DNA of 13,726 bases from an uncultured bacterium (lineage in GTDB: Bacteria > Patescibacteriota > Saccharimonadia > Saccharimonadales > Saccharimonadaceae): assembly GCA_937922985.1 (NCBI GenBank), contig CALAKV010000048.1, forward strand, positions 1 to 13,726, given 5' to 3'. This document shows positions 7,745 through 13,726 of the stretch, piece after piece. How positions within the stretch are numbered: position 1 is the first letter of the stretch; each line of letters opens with the position of its first letter. The position numbers and the translations under genes are program-made. The notes under the pieces were generated by a model. It made no database searches. It was not told the DNA's origin and saw only the letters and a program-made list of their open reading frames with translations.

Positions 7745-9022
7745 TTATTTTTCGAAAGGTTTTGCAAGTTCAAGCTCTGGGTGATCTTCTGCAATTCGCA
7801 TTAATTCATTATATTTTGCAACTCGATCAGTTCGTGAAAGTGAACCAGTTTTAATTTGTCCACAACCCAATCCTACAGCTAAATGCGCAATTGTTACATC
7901 TTCGGTTTCACCTGAGCGGTGGCTCATAACAGTATTGTAGCCATTATTTTGTGCTAATTTTACAGCTTCGATTGTTTCTGTCAAAGATCCGATTTGATTT
8001 GGCTTAATAAGAATTGCGTTCGCAACACCTAAATCAATTGATTTTTGTAGAAGTTTCGAATTTGTAACCATTAGGTCGTCACCAACAAGCTGAATTTTTG
8101 AACCAAGTTTTTCGGTAAGAATCTTCCAACCGTCCCAGTCATTTTCAGCCAAGCCATCTTCGATCGAAACGAAAGGATATTTCGAAGTTAGATTTTCATA
8201 AAATTCAATCATCTCTTCACTTGAAAGAACTGCATTGTTGGCTTTTAGGTCATATTTTTCTTCTCTATAGAATTCACTTGAGGCTGGGTCTGAGGCAAAG
8301 GCAATATCTTTACCAAGTTCGTATCCAGCGTCTTTAATGGCTTCTGAAATCAATTCGAGTGGCTCTTCGTTACCATTTTGAACTTTTGGAGCATAACCAC
8401 CTTCGTCGCCAACAGTTGTTGGGTAATGCTTAGCTTTTAAAACTTTTGCTAAAGCGTGGAAAGTTTCTGCACCCATTTGAACTGCTTCGAAAATAGTTTT
8501 TGCACCAACTGGCATAATCATGTATTCTTGAATATCAGTTGCCCAGCCAGCATGCGCACCACCATTCATCACATTCATCATAGGAAGCGGAAGGTTCGGT
8601 GTTGAATTTGTTTTTTCGGCTATATATTGCCAAAGTTCTACATCTTTCGCATTCGCAACAGCTTTTGCGGTAGCAAGTGAAACCGCTAAAATTGCATTTG
8701 CTCCAAGGGAAGATTTATTTTCTGTGCCGTCAAGCTCAATCATGATTCTATCGATTGCCTCTTGATCTTCGGCGTTCTTACCGATTAGGGCTTCACGAAT
8801 TTGATTATTTACAGCTGAAACAGCTTTTGTTACAGCTTTTCCGCCAAAAGCTGAATCGCCATCACGAAGTTCAAGAGCTTCACCTGAACCTGTTGATGCT
8901 CCACTTGGAACTGCTGCTCGGCCAAAAGCTCCGTTTTCTAAAATTACATCCGCCTCAACTGTTGGGTTGCCGCGGGAGTCTAAAATTTGTCGTCCTTTAA
9001 CGTCTTTAATTGTGTATTCCAT
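7745..9022 (-). CDS. eno: Enolase (phosphopyruvate hydratase)
   Basis: The enzyme converts 2-phosphoglycerate to phosphoenolpyruvate in glycolysis, in the cytosol. The 425-aa length is typical. The N-terminal domain carries DSRGNPTVE (15-23), ASTGSGEALELRDGD (42-56) and the GANA segment (107-110). In the barrel, E166 (DIQEY) and E207 (GDEGG) are the usual catalytic acids. D245, E288 (SIEDG) and D315 (VGDDL) are the Mg ligands, K340 (IKPNQIG) is the general base, H368-R369-S370 follow, and K391 closes the set. The HAGWATDIQEY loop (157-167) has Trp160 where bacterial enolases usually have a polar residue. The start ATG lies 6 nt after a -10 box, so a leaderless mRNA is expected. Transcription is convergent with dnaE and divergent from the PEGA gene. 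Confidence 0.98.
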   Translation of the reverse strand: MEYTIKDVKGRQILDSRGNPTVEADVILENGAFGRAAVPSGASTGSGEALELRDGDSAFGGKAVTKAVSAVNNQIREALIGKNAEDQEAIDRIMIELDGTENKSSLGANAILAVSLATAKAVANAKDVELWQYIAEKTNSTPNLPLPMMNVMNGGAHAGWATDIQEYMIMPVGAKTIFEAVQMGAETFHALAKVLKAKHYPTTVGDEGGYAPKVQNGNEEPLELISEAIKDAGYELGKDIAFASDPASSEFYREEKYDLKANNAVLSSEEMIEFYENLTSKYPFVSIEDGLAENDWDGWKILTEKLGSKIQLVGDDLMVTNSKLLQKSIDLGVANAILIKPNQIGSLTETIEAVKLAQNNGYNTVMSHRSGETEDVTIAHLAVGLGCGQIKTGSLSRTDRVAKYNELMRIAEDHPELELAKPFEK

Positions 9023-9028
9023 ATTTCC

Positions 9029-9057
9029 ATTTTAGCACCAAAAAAAGCCTTTCGCAA
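9029..9057 (-). promoter_or_regulatory. eno promoter (leaderless)
   Basis: On the minus strand: TTGCGA (9057-9052), a 17-bp spacer and TAAAAT (9034-9029), preceded by TGC (extended -10). Seven bases past the -10 is the A of the eno ATG (9022), so the predicted transcript begins at the start codon. Confidence 0.75.
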
Positions 9058-9080
9058 GAGTTTTATCTCAAAAATATTAT

Positions 9081-9110
9081 TTGCTAAAAATGACCAAACT
9101 ATGGTATAAT
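9081..9110 (+). promoter_or_regulatory. Promoter of the PEGA-domain gene
   Basis: TTGCTA (9081-9086), an 18-bp spacer and TATAAT (9105-9110), preceded by TGG (extended -10). The expected start is near 9117-9120, at the ATG at 9120. This promoter lies inside the longest possible ORF, which argues against the upstream TTG start at 9081. Confidence 0.75.
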
Positions 9111-9119
9111 TATTTTAAT

Positions 9120-10574
9120 ATGAAGATTTCTCGAAGGAAGGAAAATGCACTCGTCTTCTTCAAAAACCTTGCGATGACGGCAACTGTTTTTGGTATTGTT
9201 TTAATTTTAGTTTTCTTAACACAAGGCTGGCGGCTTGATGAAAAATTTGAAGTTCAACAAACTGGTTTAGTTCAATTTAATTCTTCAGTTTTGAATTCGA
9301 CTGCTGAAATTGACAAAAAAAAATTGCCAGAAGGAACACCCACAAAAATACTCGCAAAACCAGGAAATCACGAATTTTCAATCTGGAAAGAAGGCTATAA
9401 AACTTGGTGGCGGCGTGCTGAAGTTAAAGTTGGTGAAATCTTATGGCTAAATTATGCAAGATTGATTCCAAAACAACTTAATGAAAAGAGTTTTCTAAAT
9501 ATTTTAAATTTAAAATCTGCTCAAGTTTCACCAGATAAAAAAAAGATCTTTGCAATTTCTGAAGACAATAATGGCGAAGCAGCTTTTTGGTTAATTGATA
9601 TTTCTTTAAGTGAGCCAAAAATCTCGAGAATTAATTTTAACTCGAATATTTTTGAGCGTGATTCGCAAAATAATAAAAATATAAACCAGACTAATTTTTA
9701 TAAAATTGCAGAAAATTTGCAATTTTCGAAAGCTTCAAATGATAATAAAAAAGCGCTCTTAAGTTTTAAAAATGGCAATAAACTTGAATGGCTTATTTTG
9801 AATTTTGAAAATCCAGATGAATCTATTAATTTAACTCAAAAATTCCATATTGATTTTTCGAAAATTATACCTTCAAATGATGAATTAACTAAACTTGTTG
9901 GAATTTCCGGATCGGATTTACGAGAAATCAATCTTTCGAATAGTACAATTTCTGCGGCAATTTTGAATGATGTTGTTGATTTTGAACTTTATGACAAAGA
10001 GAATATTGTTTATGTTGAGAAAAAAACAACGAGTAATGACTTTTCGGTTGGTCTTCGAAAAAATGATAAAAATATTGAAATTGCGAAAAATATAAAAAAT
10101 CAACCAAAGGTTGCGATTGGGCGATATTATCGAGAAAGCTATGTTTATATTGGGCAAGATTCAAAAATTGATATTTATAAATCTGCTAGCTGGACAGAAA
10201 AAATGCATTTAACCAAAACGCTTAATTTGAAACTCTCGCCAGATTATTTAAAGCTAAATGGCGAGTCTCGGATTCTAGTTGCGAAAAAGGGCAAAGATGT
10301 TTATTCTTTTGATATTGAAACGAGGAATGAATATCAGTTCTCGGTATCGAATGATGGTAAGATAAAATGGCTTGATGATTTTATTTTGGGTGATTTTGAA
10401 GGTGAAAGAATGGCAATTTATGATTTTGATGGAATGAATAAACAAATTCTTTCACGAGCAATTTCGAATCTTCCATTTACACTTTCTAATGATAATAAAT
10501 ATATTTATAGTTTCATTCAGAATAATTCTGGCGGATATTCTTTAAACCGCTTAAAAATGACAATTGAAGAATAA
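9120..10574 (+). CDS. Membrane-anchored PEGA-domain protein with propeller-like C-terminal region
   Basis: This 484-aa protein has a basic N-terminus (MKISRRK), one transmembrane segment (about 17-35) and a PEGA domain (about 48-115). The PEGA domain shows GLVQF, a PEGTPTKI turn, KPGNHEFSIWKEGY and a final VKVGEILWLNYARL strand. The remaining 370 residues are rich in short beta-strand blocks with TolB/propeller-like phrases (SPDKKKIFAIS, LSNDNKYIYS), suggesting an extracytoplasmic beta-propeller. PEGA domains are common in surface proteins and are thought to act in the envelope; the exact role here is unknown. The reading frame is open from a TTG at 9081, but the promoter's -10 lies at 9105-9110, so ATG 9120 is the better start. 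The mRNA would be leaderless or have a leader of at most three bases. The gene is divergent from eno and stands alone. Confidence 0.85.
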   Translation: MKISRRKENALVFFKNLAMTATVFGIVLILVFLTQGWRLDEKFEVQQTGLVQFNSSVLNSTAEIDKKKLPEGTPTKILAKPGNHEFSIWKEGYKTWWRRAEVKVGEILWLNYARLIPKQLNEKSFLNILNLKSAQVSPDKKKIFAISEDNNGEAAFWLIDISLSEPKISRINFNSNIFERDSQNNKNINQTNFYKIAENLQFSKASNDNKKALLSFKNGNKLEWLILNFENPDESINLTQKFHIDFSKIIPSNDELTKLVGISGSDLREINLSNSTISAAILNDVVDFELYDKENIVYVEKKTTSNDFSVGLRKNDKNIEIAKNIKNQPKVAIGRYYRESYVYIGQDSKIDIYKSASWTEKMHLTKTLNLKLSPDYLKLNGESRILVAKKGKDVYSFDIETRNEYQFSVSNDGKIKWLDDFILGDFEGERMAIYDFDGMNKQILSRAISNLPFTLSNDNKYIYSFIQNNSGGYSLNRLKMTIEE

Positions 10575-10636
10575 AAATATTTTTTTCAGAATTTTATCTA
10601 AAAGCTGATGATAATGTTCATTTTTGGTATTTTTTA

Positions 10637-10665
10637 TTGATTTTTTACCGATTCTAAGGTAAAAT
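10637..10665 (+). promoter_or_regulatory. Promoter of the 7TM gene with overlapping inverted repeat
   Basis: TTGATT (10637-10642), a 17-bp spacer and TAAAAT (10660-10665). The start would be near 10672, four bases before the ATG. A perfect 7-bp inverted repeat TTTTACC (10643-10649) / GGTAAAA (10658-10664) covers the spacer and most of the -10. It could be an operator or, with the following TTTT, a weak terminator for the PEGA gene. The 101-bp gap holds no other clear terminator. Confidence 0.55.
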
Positions 10666-10675
10666 TTTAAATATT

Positions 10676-11461
10676 ATGAATAAAAAATCATCTAGACTTT
10701 ATTGCTTCTCGCCGACCGTAATGCTAATTACTTTTATTTTCGAAAGTTTTTCAGCTGCATTTGCAATTTTTAAATATAAGCCAAGTAAAATTCGCACACT
10801 GATAATTTTACTTTTAATAAGTTTGGCGGGCTTTCAAGCGGCTGAATTCATGGTTTGCGGAACGGAGCATTTTTCTGGAATGGATTGGGCTAGGTTTGGC
10901 TATCTTGCAATAACGCTTTTACCGCCACTAGGTCTACATTTAGCGCACGAAATTTCTGGTAAAAAAGCAGGTATTTTGGTAAAAACTTCTTATTTAACTT
11001 GTGTGCTTTTTTCGATTTATTTTGTATTTGCAAGTAGAAGTGTTTTTACCGGAGAAAATACTTGTCGAGCGAACTATTCAGTTTTTAATACGCCAAATGG
11101 AGTTGCGACATTGCTTTATACGCTTTATTATTATGGATGGCTTTTTGTAGCGGTATTTTTCTGTTGGAGTCAGATTTCGAAGATGTCAAGAGAAAATAAT
11201 CGTGGAATTTTGCGAATATTTATTTCACGTTCTAAAAAACTTAATGAAATTATAAATAGCGAAAATCTTCGAAAAATATCAGCTTTAAAATGGTTGATTG
11301 GTGGGTATATTGCGTTTATTTTACCAACAACAATTGTAAATATTGTAAACCCATCTACGATTGAAGGAATTCCGTCAATTATGTGCGGATTTGCAGTTTT
11401 GATGGCGATTGTTTTAATTAGATTCGTTGCCCCAAGAACGCTTGAACTAAAGAAGAAATAA
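10676..11461 (+). CDS. Seven-transmembrane protein resembling the 7TM sensor region of histidine kinases
   Basis: This 261-aa integral membrane protein has seven hydrophobic segments at about 11-33, 40-60, 71-92, 100-120, 140-164, 203-224 and 231-250. A basic loop (about 168-202) precedes segment 6 and a charged tail ends in ELKKK. The WARFGYLAITLLPPLGLHLAHEI stretch (around 71-93) recalls the conserved third helix of the N-terminal 7TM region of some histidine kinases (HisKA_7TM type). No kinase, PAS or other output domain follows, and the next gene is unrelated, so it would be a stand-alone sensor-like membrane protein. Function is unknown. The ATG lies 10 nt after a -10 box with no SD. Confidence 0.75.
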   Translation: MNKKSSRLYCFSPTVMLITFIFESFSAAFAIFKYKPSKIRTLIILLLISLAGFQAAEFMVCGTEHFSGMDWARFGYLAITLLPPLGLHLAHEISGKKAGILVKTSYLTCVLFSIYFVFASRSVFTGENTCRANYSVFNTPNGVATLLYTLYYYGWLFVAVFFCWSQISKMSRENNRGILRIFISRSKKLNEIINSENLRKISALKWLIGGYIAFILPTTIVNIVNPSTIEGIPSIMCGFAVLMAIVLIRFVAPRTLELKKK

Positions 11462-11469
11462 TCTTATAT

Positions 11470-11498
11470 TTGTTGAAAAAACAAAAATATGGTAAAAT
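11470..11498 (+). promoter_or_regulatory. Promoter of the lipid-kinase-like / M20 operon
   Basis: TTGTTG (11470-11475), a 17-bp spacer and TAAAAT (11493-11498), preceded by TGG (extended -10). The start would be near 11505, three bases before the ATG at 11508. A short inverted repeat TGGTA (11490-11494) / TACCA (11501-11505) is centred on the -10. Confidence 0.6.
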
Positions 11499-11507
11499 AA
11501 TACCAAT

Positions 11508-12452
11508 ATGAAGAAAAATCTTACACTTGTTGTAAATCCTCGTTCAAGCGGTTTCGAACTGATTCGAAAAAAGATTTTGCCTTTTTTAGATGAAACTCAT
11601 TTCAAAAAAGGCAGTTTTAAAACCTTTGAAATTCAGCCAACTTCACCTATGGAAAACGCTCATGAAATGGCAAAAGGTTTGGAAGATGGTGATATTATTC
11701 TAGTTGCTGGTGGTGATGGAACGGCGCATATTGCAGCAAATGCTGTGGCTATTTCTGGAAAAAAGAACATAAAAATCAAATTTACAGGATTCGGAAACTT
11801 TAACGATTATGCTCATAGTTTTTCGAAAAATAGCGGAAAAGCGGCGATTAAGTCTTTCGAAACACTAAAGGTTCAAGCTAAAATTAGACCAATTGAATTG
11901 AAAATTAATGGTGAATTTTTTAGATATGCACCGCTTTATGCAACAGTTGGCTTAACTGCTGAAATGGCTGAAATTTTTGAAGGTGGAAGAATTCGAAAGG
12001 TTTTGAAAAAGGTTTATAATCGAAATATACGTTTAATTCTTTCGCTTTCTGCTGCAACGCGATTTTATTTTAAACATTGCCGTAATCACATTTTAAATCT
12101 TTCAAAAATTAAAATTAATGATGAAGATTTTTTAAATATTCCACAAAATCCAACTGATATTGTTTTTATGAATGGGCCAAGGATGGCGAGGATTATGCGA
12201 AGCTCAATTAATAAAAAAGATAGCGATAGTTTTGGATTTGAAGTCTTAAATTCAGCGGGGCTTATACGGAATTCTCCGTTTTTAATGAAAGGTTTTTTTG
12301 GTAAAATTCCGCTTAAAAGGGCCGATCGTGTAGAGATAGCTTTTCGAAAACCGCAAAATATTGTAATTCAAATTGAAGGCGAGGTTTGCAAAATCAAAAA
12401 AGTGCAAACTATTGAAGCAAAGATAAGCTATAAAATAATTGAGATTTTATAG
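11508..12452 (+). CDS. Diacylglycerol kinase-family (DAGK catalytic domain) lipid kinase-like protein
   Basis: The family phosphorylates diacylglycerol, sphingosine-like or related lipids with ATP at the membrane face. The protein is 314 aa, typical for bacterial DgkB/YegS-type members. Visible motifs are NPRSSG (10-15), the nucleotide loop AGGDGT (67-72), a GFGNFNDYA block (94-102) at the family's GTGNDFAR position, and an IEGE motif near the C-terminus where the family has (V/I)DGE. The GFGNFND form, with the usual Thr replaced, departs from consensus, so substrate or activity may differ. It is the first gene of a two-gene operon; the downstream M20 gene begins 8 bases after its stop. The ATG lies 9 nt after a -10 box without SD, so it is probably nearly leaderless. 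Family assignment is firm; substrate is unknown. Confidence 0.88.
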   Translation: MKKNLTLVVNPRSSGFELIRKKILPFLDETHFKKGSFKTFEIQPTSPMENAHEMAKGLEDGDIILVAGGDGTAHIAANAVAISGKKNIKIKFTGFGNFNDYAHSFSKNSGKAAIKSFETLKVQAKIRPIELKINGEFFRYAPLYATVGLTAEMAEIFEGGRIRKVLKKVYNRNIRLILSLSAATRFYFKHCRNHILNLSKIKINDEDFLNIPQNPTDIVFMNGPRMARIMRSSINKKDSDSFGFEVLNSAGLIRNSPFLMKGFFGKIPLKRADRVEIAFRKPQNIVIQIEGEVCKIKKVQTIEAKISYKIIEIL

Positions 12453-12456
12453 AGGT
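12451..12456 (+). promoter_or_regulatory. Ribosome binding site of the M20 peptidase gene
   Basis: AGAGGT overlaps the TAG stop of the upstream gene and lies 4-5 bases before ATG 12461. It is the only clear Shine-Dalgarno site in the expected position before any start codon in the window, and it belongs to the only operon-internal gene. Confidence 0.7.
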
Positions 12457-12460
12457 TGAA

Positions 12461-13606
12461 ATGAATGAAATTGAGCTAACAAAAAAACTTATTGAAATCG
12501 AGAGTGTTTCTGGAAATGAGATGGAGATTTTAGAATTTTTGGCAGATTTTTTGCGGGAGAATTCGGCCGAAGTTTGGCAAAATGAAGATTTTGCGGCTGG
12601 TGTTTTAAAAATTAGAACAAATGGAAATGAGTTTTCGAAAAGCAGTAGAGCAATTATTTTGACAGGGCACATCGATACCGTTTCAGCTGGTGATTTGCGA
12701 GCTTGGAAGAAATCACCTTGGGAAGCGACTGAAATGAACGGAAAAATTATTGGCTTGGGCGCGAGTGATATGAAAGGTGGGTTAGCGGCTCAATTTATTG
12801 CTGGTCTTGAATTTGTCAAAGAAAATAATTTCAAAAGTAATTTTGACCTTTGGCTGGTTGCAGTTTCAAATGAAGAAATTGATGGCCGTGGAAGTCGAAA
12901 TTTTGTGAAATGGTTGAATGAACAAAAAGAATTTGATTATAGCGAATTTTTTGGAGTAATTGCTGAACCAACAAATTGTGAAAATATTGAAATTGGCCAT
13001 CGTGGAAATCGTTTTGTTCGATTGAAATTTAAAGGTGAAAGTGGCCATGCTTCACAACAGACAAATTTTCAGAAATCTGCACTTTCGAAAGCTTCATTCT
13101 TTCTGTCGCAAATTAATGATATTTTTGAAAATTGGCAAGAAAGTTTTTCGAACGATTTTTTAGGTTCGCCAAGTTTGGTTCCAACTTCATTAAAATCTGG
13201 TGAAGATAAAAGTCCAAATAAAACCGCACCTTCTGCTGAATTGATTCTAGATGTTCGAACCACGCCTGAACTCGACTCTGATTTTAAAAATACCTTCGAT
13301 TTATTGGCTGAAAAATATGATTTTAAGTGGGAGTATCATAGTGAGCCAGTTCCTTCAAGCCTTGTTTCAAAAAAATCAAGGGTTATTGAAAATATTTTGA
13401 AGGTTTCGAAATTGAGCGAAGAATCGATTACGGTTAGTCCAGGAGCAACCGACCAGGGTGAATTTGTGAATGGGTTAAAAAATGCTCAAGTAGTTGTTTT
13501 TGGCCCTGGTGAGTGGAATGAGGCGCATCATCAGAATGAGTTTATATATAAATATAAACTTTCTAAATATAAAACTTGGATTGTAGATTTTTTGAAAGAA
13601 TTTTAA
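12461..13606 (+). CDS. M20-family metallohydrolase (DapE/ArgE/peptidase type)
   Basis: This is a 381-aa zinc-dependent amidohydrolase of the M20 family, whose members remove acyl groups or cleave short peptides. Metal and catalytic motifs are present in order: H70-I-D72 (TGHIDTV), bridging D103 (GASDMKGG), catalytic E138-E139 (SNEEIDG), E169 (AEPT) and the terminal H356 (HHQNE). The lid/dimerisation domain (about 175-290) carries FKGESGHAS. All key residues are intact. Whether it is succinyl-diaminopimelate desuccinylase, acetylornithine deacetylase or a dipeptidase cannot be told from the sequence. No lysine or arginine pathway gene is nearby, so a peptide or amino-acid scavenging role is equally likely. 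It shares an operon with the lipid-kinase-like gene. The start is set by the SD at 12451-12456. No terminator follows before the tRNA promoter. Confidence 0.9.
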   Translation: MNEIELTKKLIEIESVSGNEMEILEFLADFLRENSAEVWQNEDFAAGVLKIRTNGNEFSKSSRAIILTGHIDTVSAGDLRAWKKSPWEATEMNGKIIGLGASDMKGGLAAQFIAGLEFVKENNFKSNFDLWLVAVSNEEIDGRGSRNFVKWLNEQKEFDYSEFFGVIAEPTNCENIEIGHRGNRFVRLKFKGESGHASQQTNFQKSALSKASFFLSQINDIFENWQESFSNDFLGSPSLVPTSLKSGEDKSPNKTAPSAELILDVRTTPELDSDFKNTFDLLAEKYDFKWEYHSEPVPSSLVSKKSRVIENILKVSKLSEESITVSPGATDQGEFVNGLKNAQVVVFGPGEWNEAHHQNEFIYKYKLSKYKTWIVDFLKEF

Positions 13607-13615
13607 TGAAAATCC

Positions 13616-13644
13616 TTGACTTGGATAATATTTTTTGGTAGAAT
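13616..13644 (+). promoter_or_regulatory. tRNA-Gly promoter
   Basis: TTGACT (13616-13621), a 17-bp spacer and TAGAAT (13639-13644), preceded by TGG (extended -10). The start is expected near 13651, leaving only about four leader bases before the tRNA. Confidence 0.8.
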
Positions 13645-13654
13645 TAAAACATAC

Positions 13655-13726
13655 GCGGGTTTAGCTCAGTTGTTAGAGCGCTTCCTTGCCATGGAAGAGG
13701 CCAGGAGTTAGAGTCTCCTAACCCGC
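13655..13726 (+). tRNA. tRNA-Gly (anticodon GCC), last bases beyond window
   Basis: The cloverleaf is complete up to position 72. The acceptor GCGGGTT (13655-13661) pairs with AACCCGC (13720-13726). The D stem is GCTC/GAGC. The anticodon stem CTTCC/GGAAG has loop TTGCCAT, with anticodon GCC at 13688-13690. The T stem is AGGAG/CTCCT. The discriminator and CCA lie outside the window. The D loop is AGTTGTTA with only one G of the usual GG pair, and the T loop is TTAGAGT, not TTCRANN. It reads glycine codons GGC and GGU. Confidence 0.95.

Noticed and set aside
9081..9119. TTG start at 9081 for the PEGA gene
   Set aside because: The -35 and -10 boxes lie between 9081 and 9110, so a transcript from this promoter cannot include that start; ATG 9120 follows at leaderless distance.
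11466..11490. Terminator between the 7TM gene and the lipid-kinase gene (ATATTTGTT / AACAAAAATAT)
   Set aside because: The stem is nearly all A-T with a two-base bulge and no U-tract, and it overlaps the -35 box; too weak to call.
3926..13606. Alternative genetic code (UGA as glycine) as in some Patescibacteria, given that no gene here ends in TGA
   Set aside because: No in-frame TGA is needed to read any gene, all proteins are full length in the standard code, and six stops (five TAA, one TAG) are too few in an AT-rich genome to imply recoding.

Overview
The window looks like an AT-rich chromosomal segment of a reduced-genome bacterium. The best fit is the Patescibacteria/CPR, most likely Saccharibacteria (TM7)-like. 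This rests on the gene style (leaderless genes, a short 5S rRNA, a 23S rRNA with unusual insertions, a PEGA-domain membrane protein, a stand-alone 7TM protein) and not on a database match. All six protein genes read through in the standard code and end in TAA or TAG. I see no mobile element, CRISPR array, phage gene or defence system.

Layout. Positions 1-52 hold the 3' end of a tRNA and an intrinsic terminator. Positions 77-414 carry two tandem promoters and a structured leader. The 23S rRNA (about 415-3540) and a short 5S rRNA (about 3731-3838) follow, closed by a strong terminator. The 23S-5S pair therefore looks like its own transcription unit. An 18-bp imperfect processing stem brackets the 23S gene. 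dnaE (+) and eno (-) are convergent and share one bidirectional terminator. eno and a PEGA/propeller membrane protein are divergent from a 97-bp promoter region. A 7TM membrane protein, a diacylglycerol-kinase-family protein and an M20 metallopeptidase follow on the + strand, the last two as an operon. A tRNA-Gly(GCC) reaches the right edge.

Functionally the window mixes core information processing (rRNA, tRNA, replicative polymerase), glycolysis (enolase) and poorly characterised envelope or lipid genes (PEGA protein, 7TM sensor-like protein, lipid-kinase-like protein, M20 hydrolase).

Most notable observations: (1) the 23S rRNA carries G at E. coli position 2058 with a compensated A2057-U2611 pair, predicting intrinsic macrolide/lincosamide insensitivity; (2) the palindrome TTCGAA is about tenfold over-represented in the protein-coding part, in all three codon phases; (3) every gene that heads a transcription unit starts 6-10 nt after a -10 box, usually with an extended TGn, so these mRNAs should be leaderless or nearly so, while the one internal operon gene has a Shine-Dalgarno site; (4) the tRNA-Gly appears to replace the near-universal G19-C56 tertiary pair by U19-A56; (5) the 23S rRNA has two large insertions, one at helix 63, the site of eukaryotic ES27L.
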